A stretch of 64,000 nt of DNA, taken from contig NZ_LHZV01000064.1 of assembly GCF_001581005.1 (NCBI RefSeq), forward strand, positions 119,868 to 183,867. The letters are read 5' to 3'. The notes beneath the pieces were generated by a model that saw only the letters and a list, made by a program, of their open reading frames with translations, made no database searches and was not told the DNA's origin. Of the stretch, positions 18,201-28,000 are shown one piece after another (the stretch's first letter is position 1; every line of letters begins with the position of its first letter). The translations under genes were made by a program, and so were the position numbers. The DNA comes from Acetobacter orleanensis (GTDB lineage Bacteria; Pseudomonadota; Alphaproteobacteria; Acetobacterales; Acetobacteraceae).

Positions 18201-18778
18201 ACGAAGATCGGCGTGGTGGTGCCCATTTCCGCACGGGCGATTTTCATGCCGTTGACGGCGGCCTTGATCTGGAGCGTGTCCTGACAGGTTTCAATCAGGA
18301 TCGCATCCACGCCGCCTTCAATCAGGCCGCGTCCTTGCTCGGCAAGGGCGGCTTCCAGCGTGTCATAATCCACATTCCCTAGAGACGGTAGCTTGGTGCC
18401 CGGCCCCACGGACCCCACAACATAGCGGGTGCGGCCATCGGCAAAGCTTTCCGCCGCCTCTCGCGCCAGAATGGCGGAATTGCGGTTGATCTCGCGTGTC
18501 TTGTCAGCCAGATCGAATTCACTCAGAGTAATGGGAGAGCCACCAAAGGTATTGGTTTCCACCATATCCGCGCCGGCTTCAAAATAGCCGCGATGGATTT
18601 CCCGGATCAGTTCAGGGCGCGAGAGTGTCAGGATTTCAGTACAGTTTTCCTGCCCCCAGTAATCCCGTTTCAGGTCCAGATCGAGCATCTGAATGCGTGA
18701 TCCCATGCCTCCGTCACACAGCAGGACCTGATTGCGCAGAGCATCGAGAAGGGGAAGACGAGCAGACATGGCACCCAT
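15263..18778 (-). CDS. metH: Cobalamin-dependent methionine synthase
   Basis: Transfers the methyl group of 5-methyltetrahydrofolate to homocysteine through cobalamin. The 1171-residue protein is full length, with all four modules in order. First is the homocysteine/Zn domain (CDGGMGSRIQ; Cys ligands in LNCATG near 226 and GGCCGTS near 293). Next is the folate (pterin-binding) domain (ERCNANGSKKWRELQ, then VIDSTETPVIEAAL). Third is the B12 domain with its lower-ligand His in GDVHDIGKNLV near 739. Last is the reactivation domain (SRYSFGYPACPRLEDQ). ATG 18778 and 18769 are both possible starts; neither has a clear ribosome site. The 5' end overlaps the divergent gene by 11 bases if both upstream starts are used. 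I see no cobalamin riboswitch. Confidence 0.97.
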   Translation of the reverse strand: MGAMSARLPLLDALRNQVLLCDGGMGSRIQMLDLDLKRDYWGQENCTEILTLSRPELIREIHRGYFEAGADMVETNTFGGSPITLSEFDLADKTREINRNSAILAREAAESFADGRTRYVVGSVGPGTKLPSLGNVDYDTLEAALAEQGRGLIEGGVDAILIETCQDTLQIKAAVNGMKIARAEMGTTTPIFVQVTVETTGTLLVGPDIAAAATVIHSLDVDLMGLNCATGPQEMAEHVRWLAENWPRLISVQPNAGLPELVDGQTHYPLSPEDMATWVERFIVEDGLNMVGGCCGTSTPHIAALDAMLRRRAEGTGQHRPAPVPKKSVWIPSVASLYTQVPLRQENAYFSIGERCNANGSKKWRELQEAHDWDGCVALGREQTGEGSNALDICTAFVGRNERAEMDEVIKRFTSSVNAPLVIDSTETPVIEAALKLHGGKPIINSINFEDGEGPASDRMTLARKFGAAVVALTIDEVGMARRPEDKLRIATRLVEFACEKYGLPQSDLMIDPLTFTIATGAEDDRKLGLWTLEGIRMIREAFPDIQIVLGLSNISFGLNPAARAVLNSVYLDHAVKAGMTAAIVHVSKIRPLHMIAPEEVKVAEDLIFDRRTEDYDPLQKLLALFADRKASEAVQRKRAETVEERLKDRIVDGDRKGLEADLDEAMAKMPPLEIINTVLLDGMKVVGELFGSGKMQLPFVLQSAETMKAAVAHLEPHMERAEGQQRGTIVLATVKGDVHDIGKNLVDIILTNNGYRVVNLGIKVPVADMIESARAEKADAIGMSGLLVKSTVIMRENLEEISRAGLDVPVLLGGAALTRNYVEEDCVAAYAPTGRVAYARDAFDGLTLMDQIAQKGFDDYLAAVGKKREGKATRRNARAPEQAETRGFTPIDPEAARLRRARMTADEQTLTPPFWGSRVLTATPEAILPFLNERALYQFQWGFRKQGRSLEEFLKWAKQDLRPILRRMLDLTAKETILNPQASYGYWKAAGDGNDLVLFEEDGTTEAARFTLPRQPRDDGECIADFVRDIHDAERDVVGLQVVTVGQKASDMARDWFEENRYQDYLYLHGLSVEMAEAMAEYTHKRIRSELGFAGEDARDMDTLLQQGYRGSRYSFGYPACPRLEDQHPILRLLDAERIGVSLTDGDQLHPEQSTSALVVLNKHAKYFTI

Positions 18779-19280
18779 AAATTACAAAAAACGGGAAGAG
18801 GAACCCCAGTCGGACGCCGGTCCGGAGGGGAGAGTGTTATTTCAGAGAGCGGCATCTGTGTCCACCAGTCCGCTTCTCTGGACCGGGCCGAAAGACAGAC
18901 GTGTGCGGTTGCGTGTGCTGTCTCTGGAGGAGGCTGATGTGCAGGCGCAGCCCGATGGTCTGGCCGTTTTTCTCGGAATTGTGCCATCAATGGCTCAACA
19001 GGCCGGATGGGGGAGTGTCCGCTTATGGACGGAGCTGGAAAATGGGGGCGATCATGGCGCCGGGTGTGCCTGCTGTCCGGTGAGTGGTCATCTGGGGCGG
19101 TTTCTGACCCGCCTAATACAGGAACGGGCCAGAGGTGAGTGCGTTTTTTTTAACAGACTCAGTCTGATCTGTTCGGCGCGCGATGTCGCCGCTCTGGTCA
19201 AGCGACTTCATGCGGATCCTCTGATTTTTTCTCTGTATGGGCTGGAGGCTGTTTCCAGCCATTTTTCATGTTCTTGTTGA
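18768..19280 (+). CDS. Short CobW/COG0523-like protein lacking the P-loop
   Basis: A 170-residue protein from ATG 18768; GTG 18834, right after GGAGGGGA, is an alternative that would free the metH 5' end. Its middle, GAGCACCPVSGHL followed by a helix and then DVAALVKRLHADPLIFSLYGLEAV, lines up by eye with the GCICC metal motif, the helix and the DP...L.GV region of COG0523 (CobW/YjiA/ZigA) GTPases. The N-terminal GxxxxGKT loop and the switch residues are missing, and the protein stops where the second half of the GTPase should begin. It lies head-to-head with B12-dependent metH. It could be a metal-binding remnant, a degraded gene or a new small family. Confidence 0.6.
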   Translation: MAPINYKKREEEPQSDAGPEGRVLFQRAASVSTSPLLWTGPKDRRVRLRVLSLEEADVQAQPDGLAVFLGIVPSMAQQAGWGSVRLWTELENGGDHGAGCACCPVSGHLGRFLTRLIQERARGECVFFNRLSLICSARDVAALVKRLHADPLIFSLYGLEAVSSHFSCSC

Positions 19281-19420
19281 AAAAATAACACATTGCAGTG
19301 AGATTAAAACAGAGAAAGACTTTGAGCTCCTTCCCACTCCCTGTCATAAGGGTTTTCGCTCGCAAGTTGGCCATTTGAAGCGGCTGGGCGGCGTTTTGAG
19401 GTTTTGCCAAAGGGTTGTTC

Positions 19421-21676
19421 GTGAACCAGACTGATCATGTGCCTGAAGTTTCTGGCCCTTCTTCTGATACAGGCCACGAAAGTGCCTCCCGTTTAAGCCC
19501 CTCAATGATCCGCCTGCGGGCAGTTGTTGCAGCTGCGCGGTTCCACGGGCTGGAACTCGATATTCGTGATTTTGCAGTGGACCCGGAAGAAGACAGCCCC
19601 TCACCGGCTACTCTGGTGCGCTGGTTGGAAGAGCAGGGCGCGGTCGCTAAAGGGATGCGCATCAAATGGCGGTATCTGGTCAAGATGACCAATTCGCCGC
19701 CGATCGTTCTGATGTTCCGTGATGGGTCTGCGGCGCTCATGGTGAACGCGGACCCGGAAAAAGGCGTCGTCTGGCTGCGTGATCCGCTTAAAGACGAAGC
19801 GGCAGCTCCTGTACCAGTTGATGAACTGCGTCTGAGCCGAATCTGGACCGGGGATGTCCTGCTGATCAAGCGGCGTCGGGATCAGTCGGAAGCAGATGCA
19901 CCCATCAATATGGCATGGTTGGCAAAATTAGTGCTGCGGGAAAAACGCTCCCTGCGTGATATTGCTATTGCATCCATGACCCTCAGTATTCTGCAGATTT
20001 TTCCCCCTATGATCGTCATGCAGGTCATCGACCGCGTGGTGAATTATAAATCCATGTCCACGCTGATCTCGATCAGTGGAATTGTTGTGGTTTTTTCAGT
20101 TTACGAAATATTGTTGTCTTACGGTCGTCGTGAGTTGTCTCTGGTACTGACAACACGTGTTGACTCACGTATTTCTTTGCATGTGTTCAGTCGTCTGGTG
20201 TCTTTACCGCTAGAATATTTTGAACGGCAGCAGGCGGGGAACCTTCTTGGTCGTGTCATGGCTATTTATAAAGTCCGTGATTTTCTGACAGGAAAACTCA
20301 TGACGACCTTCCTCGATATGTTCACGTTGGTTGTTATTCTGCCGTTTCTGTTTTATCTCAGCTCTACCCTTGCATGGATGACTGTGGCTGCCGCAGGCGG
20401 TATTGGTCTGATCGTGGTTATTTTCATGGGGCCTGTCGCACGTGTCATGTCGGCTCAAATGCAGGCAGAACGTGAACGCGGGGCAATTTTGTATGAAACG
20501 GTTGCTGGTATCCGAACCCTTAAGACTCTGGCATTGGAAAATATGCGTAAGCAAGTCTGGGATGATGTCACCGCAGTTGTGATTCGTTGGAAACTGGCAG
20601 TCGGCCGTATGTCAAACTGGCCCCAAACGTTGGTGATGCCGCTGGATCTGTTTATTAACCGCGGCATTATCATGATTGGTGCTTATCTGTCGCTCGTAAG
20701 TCCTACTTCTGTTGGTGTGGGTGGGCTGGTCGCTTTCATGATGCTTGGCGGACGTGTTGCCTCACCGTTGGTTAGTTTTGCAAAACTTCTGGATGATTTT
20801 AACGAAGTTATGACGGCATTGAGTGAAGCCGCTTCCGTTTTGAATCAACCAACGGAGACCAAAGCTTTGACCACAGGGATGCGTCCTGTGATCAAAGGCG
20901 CTCTGTCGTTCGATGGGGTGGATTTCACCTATCCGGGCTCAACCTCCAAAGCGCTGAATAATGTGAATTTTGAGGTGCCTGCCGGGACCATGCTTGGGCT
21001 GGTCGGACGAAGCGGCTCCGGGAAATCCACGATTACCCGCCTGCTTCAGGGCGTTAGCCGGTCCTATACGGGGTATCTGAAGCTGGATGGGATTGATCTG
21101 CGGGAAATCAACCTTACACATCTGCGGCGGTCTTTTGGTGTCGTGCTGCAGGATAACTTCCTGTTCCGTGGCACTATTCGTGAAAATATTACCGCAGGGC
21201 GTCCGGGTTATACGATTGACGATGTTGTGCGTGCAGCACGTATGGCCGGAGCCGAGGAGTTTATTGAACGGATGCCTGCGGGCTATGAGACCTTTATTGA
21301 AGAAGGCTCCACCAATATTTCCGGCGGACAGCGTCAGCGTCTGGCCATCGCTCGTGCGGTTATTACCGATCCCAAGCTGATGATTCTGGATGAAGCGACG
21401 TCAGCACTTGACCCGGAAAGTGAAGCTCTGGTGAACGCTAATCTTGAGCGCATCGGCAAAGGGCGCACCATGGTGATTGTCTCACACCGTCTGTCTTCGC
21501 TGGTAAACTGTGACCAGATCTGTGTGATGGATCATGGGGCCGTGGCTGATATTGCGCCTCATGATGTTCTTCTTGAGCGGTGTGACATCTATCGTACGCT
21601 GTGGATGCAGCAGAATCGTCATACGACAGGAAAAGCTAATCCCGGGTCGTCTTCTCTGGTCGCGGAGGGAGAATAA
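19421..21676 (+). CDS. Type I secretion ABC transporter ATPase/permease with inactive C39-like domain
   Basis: Fused permease-ATPase of a type I secretion system. GTG 19421 is chosen because AAAGGG lies 7 bases upstream; TTG 19415 is in frame. It gives 751 residues. Residues about 30-150 resemble a C39 peptidase domain, but the catalytic Cys and His are absent (RLRAVVAAARFHG at the Cys position), so it is a C39-like substrate-binding domain as in HlyB, not a leader protease. About six membrane helices follow (165-440). The ATPase has Walker A VGRSGSGKST near 527, signature NISGGQRQRL near 631, Walker B LMILDEATSALD near 653 and a switch His in VSHRL. Its HlyD partner starts 3 bases after the stop. 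Confidence 0.93.
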   Translation: MNQTDHVPEVSGPSSDTGHESASRLSPSMIRLRAVVAAARFHGLELDIRDFAVDPEEDSPSPATLVRWLEEQGAVAKGMRIKWRYLVKMTNSPPIVLMFRDGSAALMVNADPEKGVVWLRDPLKDEAAAPVPVDELRLSRIWTGDVLLIKRRRDQSEADAPINMAWLAKLVLREKRSLRDIAIASMTLSILQIFPPMIVMQVIDRVVNYKSMSTLISISGIVVVFSVYEILLSYGRRELSLVLTTRVDSRISLHVFSRLVSLPLEYFERQQAGNLLGRVMAIYKVRDFLTGKLMTTFLDMFTLVVILPFLFYLSSTLAWMTVAAAGGIGLIVVIFMGPVARVMSAQMQAERERGAILYETVAGIRTLKTLALENMRKQVWDDVTAVVIRWKLAVGRMSNWPQTLVMPLDLFINRGIIMIGAYLSLVSPTSVGVGGLVAFMMLGGRVASPLVSFAKLLDDFNEVMTALSEAASVLNQPTETKALTTGMRPVIKGALSFDGVDFTYPGSTSKALNNVNFEVPAGTMLGLVGRSGSGKSTITRLLQGVSRSYTGYLKLDGIDLREINLTHLRRSFGVVLQDNFLFRGTIRENITAGRPGYTIDDVVRAARMAGAEEFIERMPAGYETFIEEGSTNISGGQRQRLAIARAVITDPKLMILDEATSALDPESEALVNANLERIGKGRTMVIVSHRLSSLVNCDQICVMDHGAVADIAPHDVLLERCDIYRTLWMQQNRHTTGKANPGSSSLVAEGE

Positions 21677-21679
21677 GCC

Positions 21680-23134
21680 ATGAGTGAACAGGATATTGTG
21701 CCCTCAGGGCAGACGACGGGGTCCGAAGTTGGCACGGAGAATGAACCTGTTTTTCTGCGTCAGGCGGATGATCCGTACGCTCAGGGAGATATGCCACCCG
21801 CTCTGCTGGAGTTTCATTCTCCTACAGCAGCGCTGGTTAATATGCCGCCAACGCCCTCTGCGCAGTATATAACATGGATTGTTGGTGCGTTGATCGTTTC
21901 ATCCGTTACCGTGATGACCGTTTTTCCGTTGGACCGGGTGGTTTCAACGCAAGGGCGGCTGGTTTCGACGGAGCAGACGCTTCTGGTCCAACCTCTTGAT
22001 ACCTCCATTATCCGTTCCATTGATGTGCGGGAAGGTGACTTCGTTCATAAAGGTACAGTTCTCGCGCATCTGGATCCGACGATGTCTGGCGCGGATATCG
22101 AGAATATGCGCGCCCAAAGTGATCAATATCAGGCTGAGGTTGATCGTCTGACGGCAGAAACACAGGGCCAGACATATTCTGTCGATCCTAAAAACCCGTC
22201 ATCTGTTCAGCAGGCAGAGGCGTTTGTGCGGCGTAAGGCGGAATTTGACGCCAAGGTCCGCAATTATGACAAACAGATTGCCAGCCTGCAGAATCAGTTG
22301 CAGAGCGCTCAGGCCAGTGCCGCCATGTATGCTGCGCGGGCCAAGGTGGCTGCGGATGTACATAAAATGCGGATGCAGTTGCAGAAAGATCAGGTAGGCA
22401 GCAAGCTGTCCACGCTGGGTGCGCAGAATGAACTGATGGAAGTTGAGCGTTCCCAAATTGCGGCGCAGCAGGAAGCAGGTAGCACACGGAACAAACTGGC
22501 GGCTCAGGTTTCGGAGAGAGAAGGCTATATCCAGAACTGGAAAGCTGAAGCTTATCATGATCTGGTCTTGGCGGAGCATCATCTTTCTGAAGCGAAGAGT
22601 TCGTATCAAAAAGCGGTTTTGCATAACAGTCTCGTCACGCTGAAAGCGGATGAAGACGCGATTGTGCTGAATATTTCCAAAGTGTCAGTTGGCGCAGTGC
22701 TGACAGCGGGCGAAAAAGTGATGACTCTGGTTCCTGTTGGGAAGGGGCTGGAGATCGAAACGGTCATGTCCGGTAAGGATGTGGGGTTTGTGCGTCTTGG
22801 GGATAAGGCGCTGGTCAAGTTTGCGACATTCCCATACCAGCAATATGGCGGTGCGGATGCGACTGTGCGGACCATCAGTGCAGACTCTTTTGTTGGCAGT
22901 TCCAGCGGGTCGAGTCAGCAGGATAATGAAGTAACACCTGATAGTAGCAGCAAGGAGTTTTATCGTGTCCGCCTGCGCGTGGATCGTTATACGTTGCATG
23001 GTGTACCGAGCTTCTTCCATCCGCTGCCCGGTATGCCGGTGACAGCTGATGTCCGCGTTGGGAAGCGGACCATCATGCAGTATCTGCTGAACAGCTTCAT
23101 GCCGTTGATGACAGATGGCATGCGCGAACCCTGA
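21680..23134 (+). CDS. HlyD-family type I secretion membrane fusion protein
   Basis: Periplasmic adaptor linking the ABC transporter to a TolC-like channel. ATG 21680 follows GGAGGGAGAA. The 484-residue protein has a long cytoplasmic N-terminus (about 70 residues), one membrane helix (about 72-90), a lipoyl half-motif VQPLDTSIIRSIDVREGDFV, a long coiled-coil hairpin (about 140-310), and the returning half LVTLKADEDAIVLNISKVSV. A Ser-rich loop (GSSSGSSQQ) lies in the C-terminal beta domain. The conserved end PGMPVTADVRVGKRTIMQYL is typical of HlyD/LapC-type adaptors. No outer-membrane partner is encoded nearby. Confidence 0.93.
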   Translation: MSEQDIVPSGQTTGSEVGTENEPVFLRQADDPYAQGDMPPALLEFHSPTAALVNMPPTPSAQYITWIVGALIVSSVTVMTVFPLDRVVSTQGRLVSTEQTLLVQPLDTSIIRSIDVREGDFVHKGTVLAHLDPTMSGADIENMRAQSDQYQAEVDRLTAETQGQTYSVDPKNPSSVQQAEAFVRRKAEFDAKVRNYDKQIASLQNQLQSAQASAAMYAARAKVAADVHKMRMQLQKDQVGSKLSTLGAQNELMEVERSQIAAQQEAGSTRNKLAAQVSEREGYIQNWKAEAYHDLVLAEHHLSEAKSSYQKAVLHNSLVTLKADEDAIVLNISKVSVGAVLTAGEKVMTLVPVGKGLEIETVMSGKDVGFVRLGDKALVKFATFPYQQYGGADATVRTISADSFVGSSSGSSQQDNEVTPDSSSKEFYRVRLRVDRYTLHGVPSFFHPLPGMPVTADVRVGKRTIMQYLLNSFMPLMTDGMREP

Positions 23135-23180
23135 GCATGGTGCGTAACGGTCTTGAGCTTGCTCGCAGAAGGAGCATGTT

Positions 23181-24968
23181 ATGCTAAAAAATCTGATTAG
23201 TCGGCTTTTTGGGCGCAAAGTAGAAACGCCTGTTGATTCCCGGCTTGCTCAGGCCAAAGTTTTTCTGGAGCAGGAAGAGGCTGCGAAAGCCTTTGCTATT
23301 TTCACGGTTCTTGCTCGGGAAGGCCAGCCGGAAGCGCAGTATCTGGTTGGGCAAGCTTATCTGAACGCGCAGGGTGCGCCTCCCAATCTGATTGAAGGGG
23401 CCCGCTGGACACGGCGTGCCGCTTTAAAAGGTTGGAACAGGGCAGCCTTTATTCTGGCGACGCTTTATCTGCACGGTCTTCCAAAAGAAGTTGAAGAAGG
23501 GGATACCCTTTCATCCGTTTTTGAAGACTATAAGAAGCGCGAGAAACCGCAGCCGGACTATTACAAGGGCGCGCGCTGGGCCAAGCAGGCTGCGGAGGCG
23601 GGTGATGCGGATGCGCAGGCTCTGTATGGCTATATTCTGAGTGCTGGGCCTGACGATCTGCGCGATCCTGAACAAGCACTGTTGTGGTATCAGAAAGCAG
23701 CCGATGCCGGATGCCTGCAGGGCAGTCTGGGTCTGGGTCTGGCAGCGCTCAAAGAGGCTCAGACGTACGAGCAGTATGCCTATGCAGCAGCTGAGTTACA
23801 GAAAGCTGCGGATGGGGGGCTGGGAACGGCCCTCTATCTGATGGGTGTGATGACCGAGCGCGGGACGGGTGTTCCTCAGAACGATGCTTTGGCGACGGCC
23901 TATTTTGGGCAGGCTGCCGAGAAAAAAGTCCGGGGTGGACAAGCAAAATACGGCGTTGCCCTTATGGCCGGCAAGGGTATTGAGCGGAACAGAGACCGCG
24001 GTGAAAGCTGGTTGCGGAAAGCGGCTCTAGCCGGTGATGCAGAAGCTGCGGCCATTCTGGGTGATTGGTATGGTCGAGGGATAGATCTTCCCCCTAACTA
24101 TGCGGAAGCCATTTCATGGTATCGTTTTGCGTCCGAGCATGGGCATGCTGCTGCAAGCCATACGCTTGGCTCCATTTATATGGCGGGTGTCGGTGTTCCG
24201 AAAGACCCGGAAGCCGCAGCATACTGGTTTAAACTGGCAGCGGAGCAGGGCGATAAGCATGCCTCGGCTGACCTCGCCAATCTCGTGCTGGAAGGAGACG
24301 TGCCCAGAGAGGATGGGCGTGCCCTTATGGAGTTCTACAAGAACGCCGCCGAGGAAGGAGATCTGCTCGCGGCTTTCAACTTCGGTGTCTGTCTTGCACA
24401 GGGTGTTGGGGTTGAGAGGGACGAGGAAGAAGCGCTGCACTGGCTGCATAAAGCCGCGGAAAAAGTGGTGAATGCCCAGTACTGGTATGGACAGATGTTG
24501 CTGCAGGGGCGCGGCATTGCGCAAAATCCTGTAGAGGGGCGGGCATGGATTAAGGCTGCGGCCGATGCAGGAATGGCGGAAGCAGAAACTGCTTATGCTG
24601 ATCTGCTGGTCACGGGCGTGGGTGGTCCGAAAAATCACGCTGAGGCTCTGCGACTTTATAAACAGGCTGCGGAACGCGGCACGGTATCGGCTATGTTCTC
24701 TGTTGCCGCATTATATGGTGGTGGCCATGATGTGCCGGAAGACAGGGCCATTGCACGGGAATGGTTTCTTAAGGCCGCCGAGCATGATCATCCAGCAGCC
24801 CAGCTCATGATTGCCCGATATTATGCGAATGGTCTGGGCGGTGAAAAAGATATGGAGCAAGCGCGTCTGTGGTACCGTAAGGCAGAAGCGCGGAACGTGA
24901 CACAGGCTAGTGCGGAACTGGCTCATATCGGTACCGGGGGTACGGCCCCTCTGCCCGCAGAAAGCTGA
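23181..24968 (+). CDS. Sel1-repeat (SLR) protein
   Basis: A 595-residue cytoplasmic protein with a perfect AAGGAG ribosome site. From about residue 35 to the end it is a chain of some fourteen Sel1-like repeats of about 36 residues. Each has the consensus A..WY..AA..G...A...LG..Y..G.GV, for example EAISWYRFASEHGHAAASHTLG and EAALHWLHKAAEK-like units. Such solenoids are protein-binding scaffolds. There is no signal peptide. Its place between type I secretion genes and glycosyltransferases suggests it organises that machinery or recruits substrate; this is inference. Confidence 0.9.
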   Translation: MLKNLISRLFGRKVETPVDSRLAQAKVFLEQEEAAKAFAIFTVLAREGQPEAQYLVGQAYLNAQGAPPNLIEGARWTRRAALKGWNRAAFILATLYLHGLPKEVEEGDTLSSVFEDYKKREKPQPDYYKGARWAKQAAEAGDADAQALYGYILSAGPDDLRDPEQALLWYQKAADAGCLQGSLGLGLAALKEAQTYEQYAYAAAELQKAADGGLGTALYLMGVMTERGTGVPQNDALATAYFGQAAEKKVRGGQAKYGVALMAGKGIERNRDRGESWLRKAALAGDAEAAAILGDWYGRGIDLPPNYAEAISWYRFASEHGHAAASHTLGSIYMAGVGVPKDPEAAAYWFKLAAEQGDKHASADLANLVLEGDVPREDGRALMEFYKNAAEEGDLLAAFNFGVCLAQGVGVERDEEEALHWLHKAAEKVVNAQYWYGQMLLQGRGIAQNPVEGRAWIKAAADAGMAEAETAYADLLVTGVGGPKNHAEALRLYKQAAERGTVSAMFSVAALYGGGHDVPEDRAIAREWFLKAAEHDHPAAQLMIARYYANGLGGEKDMEQARLWYRKAEARNVTQASAELAHIGTGGTAPLPAES

Positions 24969-25015
24969 TCTCGGCACAGGGCGGATGAGGTGGTGAAGAA
25001 AGAGCGCGCCGTCTG

Positions 25016-28000
25016 ATGGAACAGTCCGGTAAGACACAGGGCGTACGCTCTGGTTTTGTCACTCAGGAGGACCGGGCGGCATGGGAGATGTGGGCCAGCG
25101 CGCGCGCTCAGGCAACTTTTCAGCAGGGTAACGAGGCCTGGCAAGCTGGTCGAGAGGCTGAGGCGTGGGACTGGCTGGAACGGGCCAACAGGCAGGCGCG
25201 GGATAACCCGCATGTTATGCTTGCGCTGGCACTGGCGCGTCAGGCTGTTGGCGATATTCCCGGGGCTCTTAGTCTTCTCAATGCTCTTCTGGAGCGTTTC
25301 GATTTTCGGGAAGGATGGGTTCTTCTCGCAACGTTTCATCAATCCATGGGGAATGGTTCTGCCGCAGTTTTCGCATTGGGCCGGATTTTATCCCAGTTTG
25401 CCTGCACGCCCGAGATTGTAAAACTTGCCGATAAAATCACACAGTTGAACGGCCTTGCTGGTTGGTGCGGCATGCGGGGTGACGGAATGCTGATGCTGGG
25501 TGGCGCCGTTGCGCAGGATGTGCCTGATGTTCGGTTGGACGGTCGCTCTGTAAAAGTAACGCGGAAAAAGGAAGGGTGGCTTTGCCCTGCTGGATGGCGG
25601 CAGGCGAAAACTCTGGACATTTCTTTTTCCAAGCAGCCATTTTTGATCGGAAATCCAATTCAGCCCACTGCCATTGTGCGGAGTGAGGGGTTGGTGGAAT
25701 CGGGTCCAGACGGGCTGACAGGTTGGGTCTGGTTGCCGCATGATGCGGACCGCGTCCCTGTCGTGGAAATACAGGATATTTGGACAGGCGCTGTCCTGCA
25801 TAGAATAAAAGCGGAAAATTTCAGTAATTCTGTCACTTCCGATGTGCCGTTGGCGCGGTACCGTGCCTTGAATTTTCCAAGAGAGAGCCTGCCGGATGGA
25901 CCTGTGCGGGTGGTCGGGCCAGATGGGCGAGATTTGGCAGGAAGTCCGCTTGATGTGGGGTTGGAGCAGCGCTCTGCCACTCAGATTGCCCAAGGTCTTG
26001 CCGCTAAATTTTTGGCGGGAAAAAGAGTAAAACCTAAAAAAGAGTTTCCGGGTTTTGTTTCCATTGCGGTGCAGGCGAAGGTGACGGAGACGCCGCATTT
26101 CTCCGTCCAGCAGGCGGAGGTGGCAATCGTCATTCCGGTCTATTGGGATAAAGTGCGTACATTAGACTGCCTTGAAGCGGTTAGGCAGACGGTAGACGCT
26201 GAAAAAATTCCTGTTGTTATTGTGAATGATGCTGCACCTGACCCTGATTTTTCTCAGGCGGTGGATATTCTTGCAAAGCAGGCGGGTTTCCGTGTGCTGA
26301 AGCACGAGCGTAACTGCGGGTTCCCCTCAGCCGTTAATACCGGCTTGAGGAGTGTTGCGGGATATGACGTTATTGTGCTGAACAGCGATACGCTGGTGGC
26401 CGAAGGCTGGGTAGAAGAGTTGCAGCGAGTTGCTTATGCAGCGGATGATACCGGTACAGTCACGCCATTTTCTAACGATGCCAGTATTTTATCCTACCCT
26501 TCACCAAATAAGAAGAATCCGGTGCCGGACCTTGCACAAACGCAGAACCTGATGGCGCAGGCGCAGGCCGCTAATGCGGGGCAGTGGGCGGAAATCCCGA
26601 CAGCAAACGGGTTCTGCATGTATATCCGGCATGATTGTCTGGCGCAGACAGGCCTGTTGCGTGACGATGTTTTCGCGCAAGGCTATGGCGAGGAAAACGA
26701 TTTTTGCATGCGGGCCCGTGTGCTGGGCTGGCGGCATCAGGCAGCGTTGGGCGTGTTTGTTGCCCACGTGGGTTCAGCCTCGTTCGGGGGAACGCGTGCG
26801 GGGTTGATGCGTCGGAATGAAGCGATTCTGAACCGCCTGCACCCCGGTTACCATGAGATGATTGCAGCATGGATCGGAAAAGATCCTTTGTTTAATGCAC
26901 GTCGCCGGTTTGATCTGGTGCGGCTCCGTGCGGGGACTGTAAACAAAACCTCTACGCGAAAAAGCCGAAAGCGGCGCTCTATGGTGCTGGTAACGCATGA
27001 TTATGGCGGCGGTGTTGAACGCGTGGTGCAGGAGCGCGTGAAGGAACTATCACGGCAGGGAGTGCGCCCACTTGTGGTGCGCCCCACTGGCGGTGGGTGT
27101 GTGCTGGAAGATGGAATGGCCAAGGCCGCCGCTTATCCCTCGTTGCAGTTTCGCCTGCCGGAAGACTGGGCCTTGCTGACCCGCCTGTTAAAGGCGGAGG
27201 AGGCCGTGGGGGTGGAAGTGCATCACATGGCTGGGCATGACCCGATGCTGTATGGCCTACCGGATGCTCTGGGTTGCCCTTATACGGTCCATATTCATGA
27301 TTATATGTGGTTTTGTCAGAGAATTTCTCTAATGGGTCTCAAAGGGCGATATTGTGGTGAGCCTGATCTTGCCGGATGCGAGAGCTGTATCGCGCTGCTT
27401 GGTTCGAAGCTGGAAGAAGATGTTCCGGTTGCATTTTACCGCACACGGTCCGAAGCTTTTTTGAAGGCCGCACAGGCTGTTTATGCCCCTTCGCGGGATA
27501 CTGCCCAGCGGATGCAAAAGCACTATGCTGGCCTGAAATGCTTCGTGCGTCCTCTGGAAGATGATGTCCTGCTATGCGCGGAAGGTGCCGCTCTTGCGCA
27601 GACGGCGTTCCCGGTGCCGGACACGCGCGTTCCGGGCGTGGCTGTTCTGGGGGCTGGGCGACGTGAGCGCGTCCGTGTTTGCGTCATCGGCGGGATCGGG
27701 CAAGAAAAAGGGTATGATGTGCTGCTGGCCGCGGCGCGGGATGCCGCGGCGCGTGCTTTGCCACTCGAATTTGTGATTGTTGGCCATACGCCTGACGATG
27801 AGGCTCTTCTCCGCACAAATCATGTTTTTGTCACGGGAGAATATCAGGAGGATGAAGTCATTCCGTTGATTGCCTCCTTGCAAGCGGATTATGCGTTTTT
27901 GCCCTCTGTCTGGCCGGAAACATGGTGTTTTACGTTGGGGTTGGCTTGGAAAGCTGGTCTGAAGGTCGTCGCGTTTGATCTTGGTGCGCCTGCTGAGCGT

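Noticed and set aside
18779..18900. Cobalamin riboswitch upstream of metH
   Set aside because: No B12-box-like segment is visible, and the upstream bases lie within the divergent coding frame.
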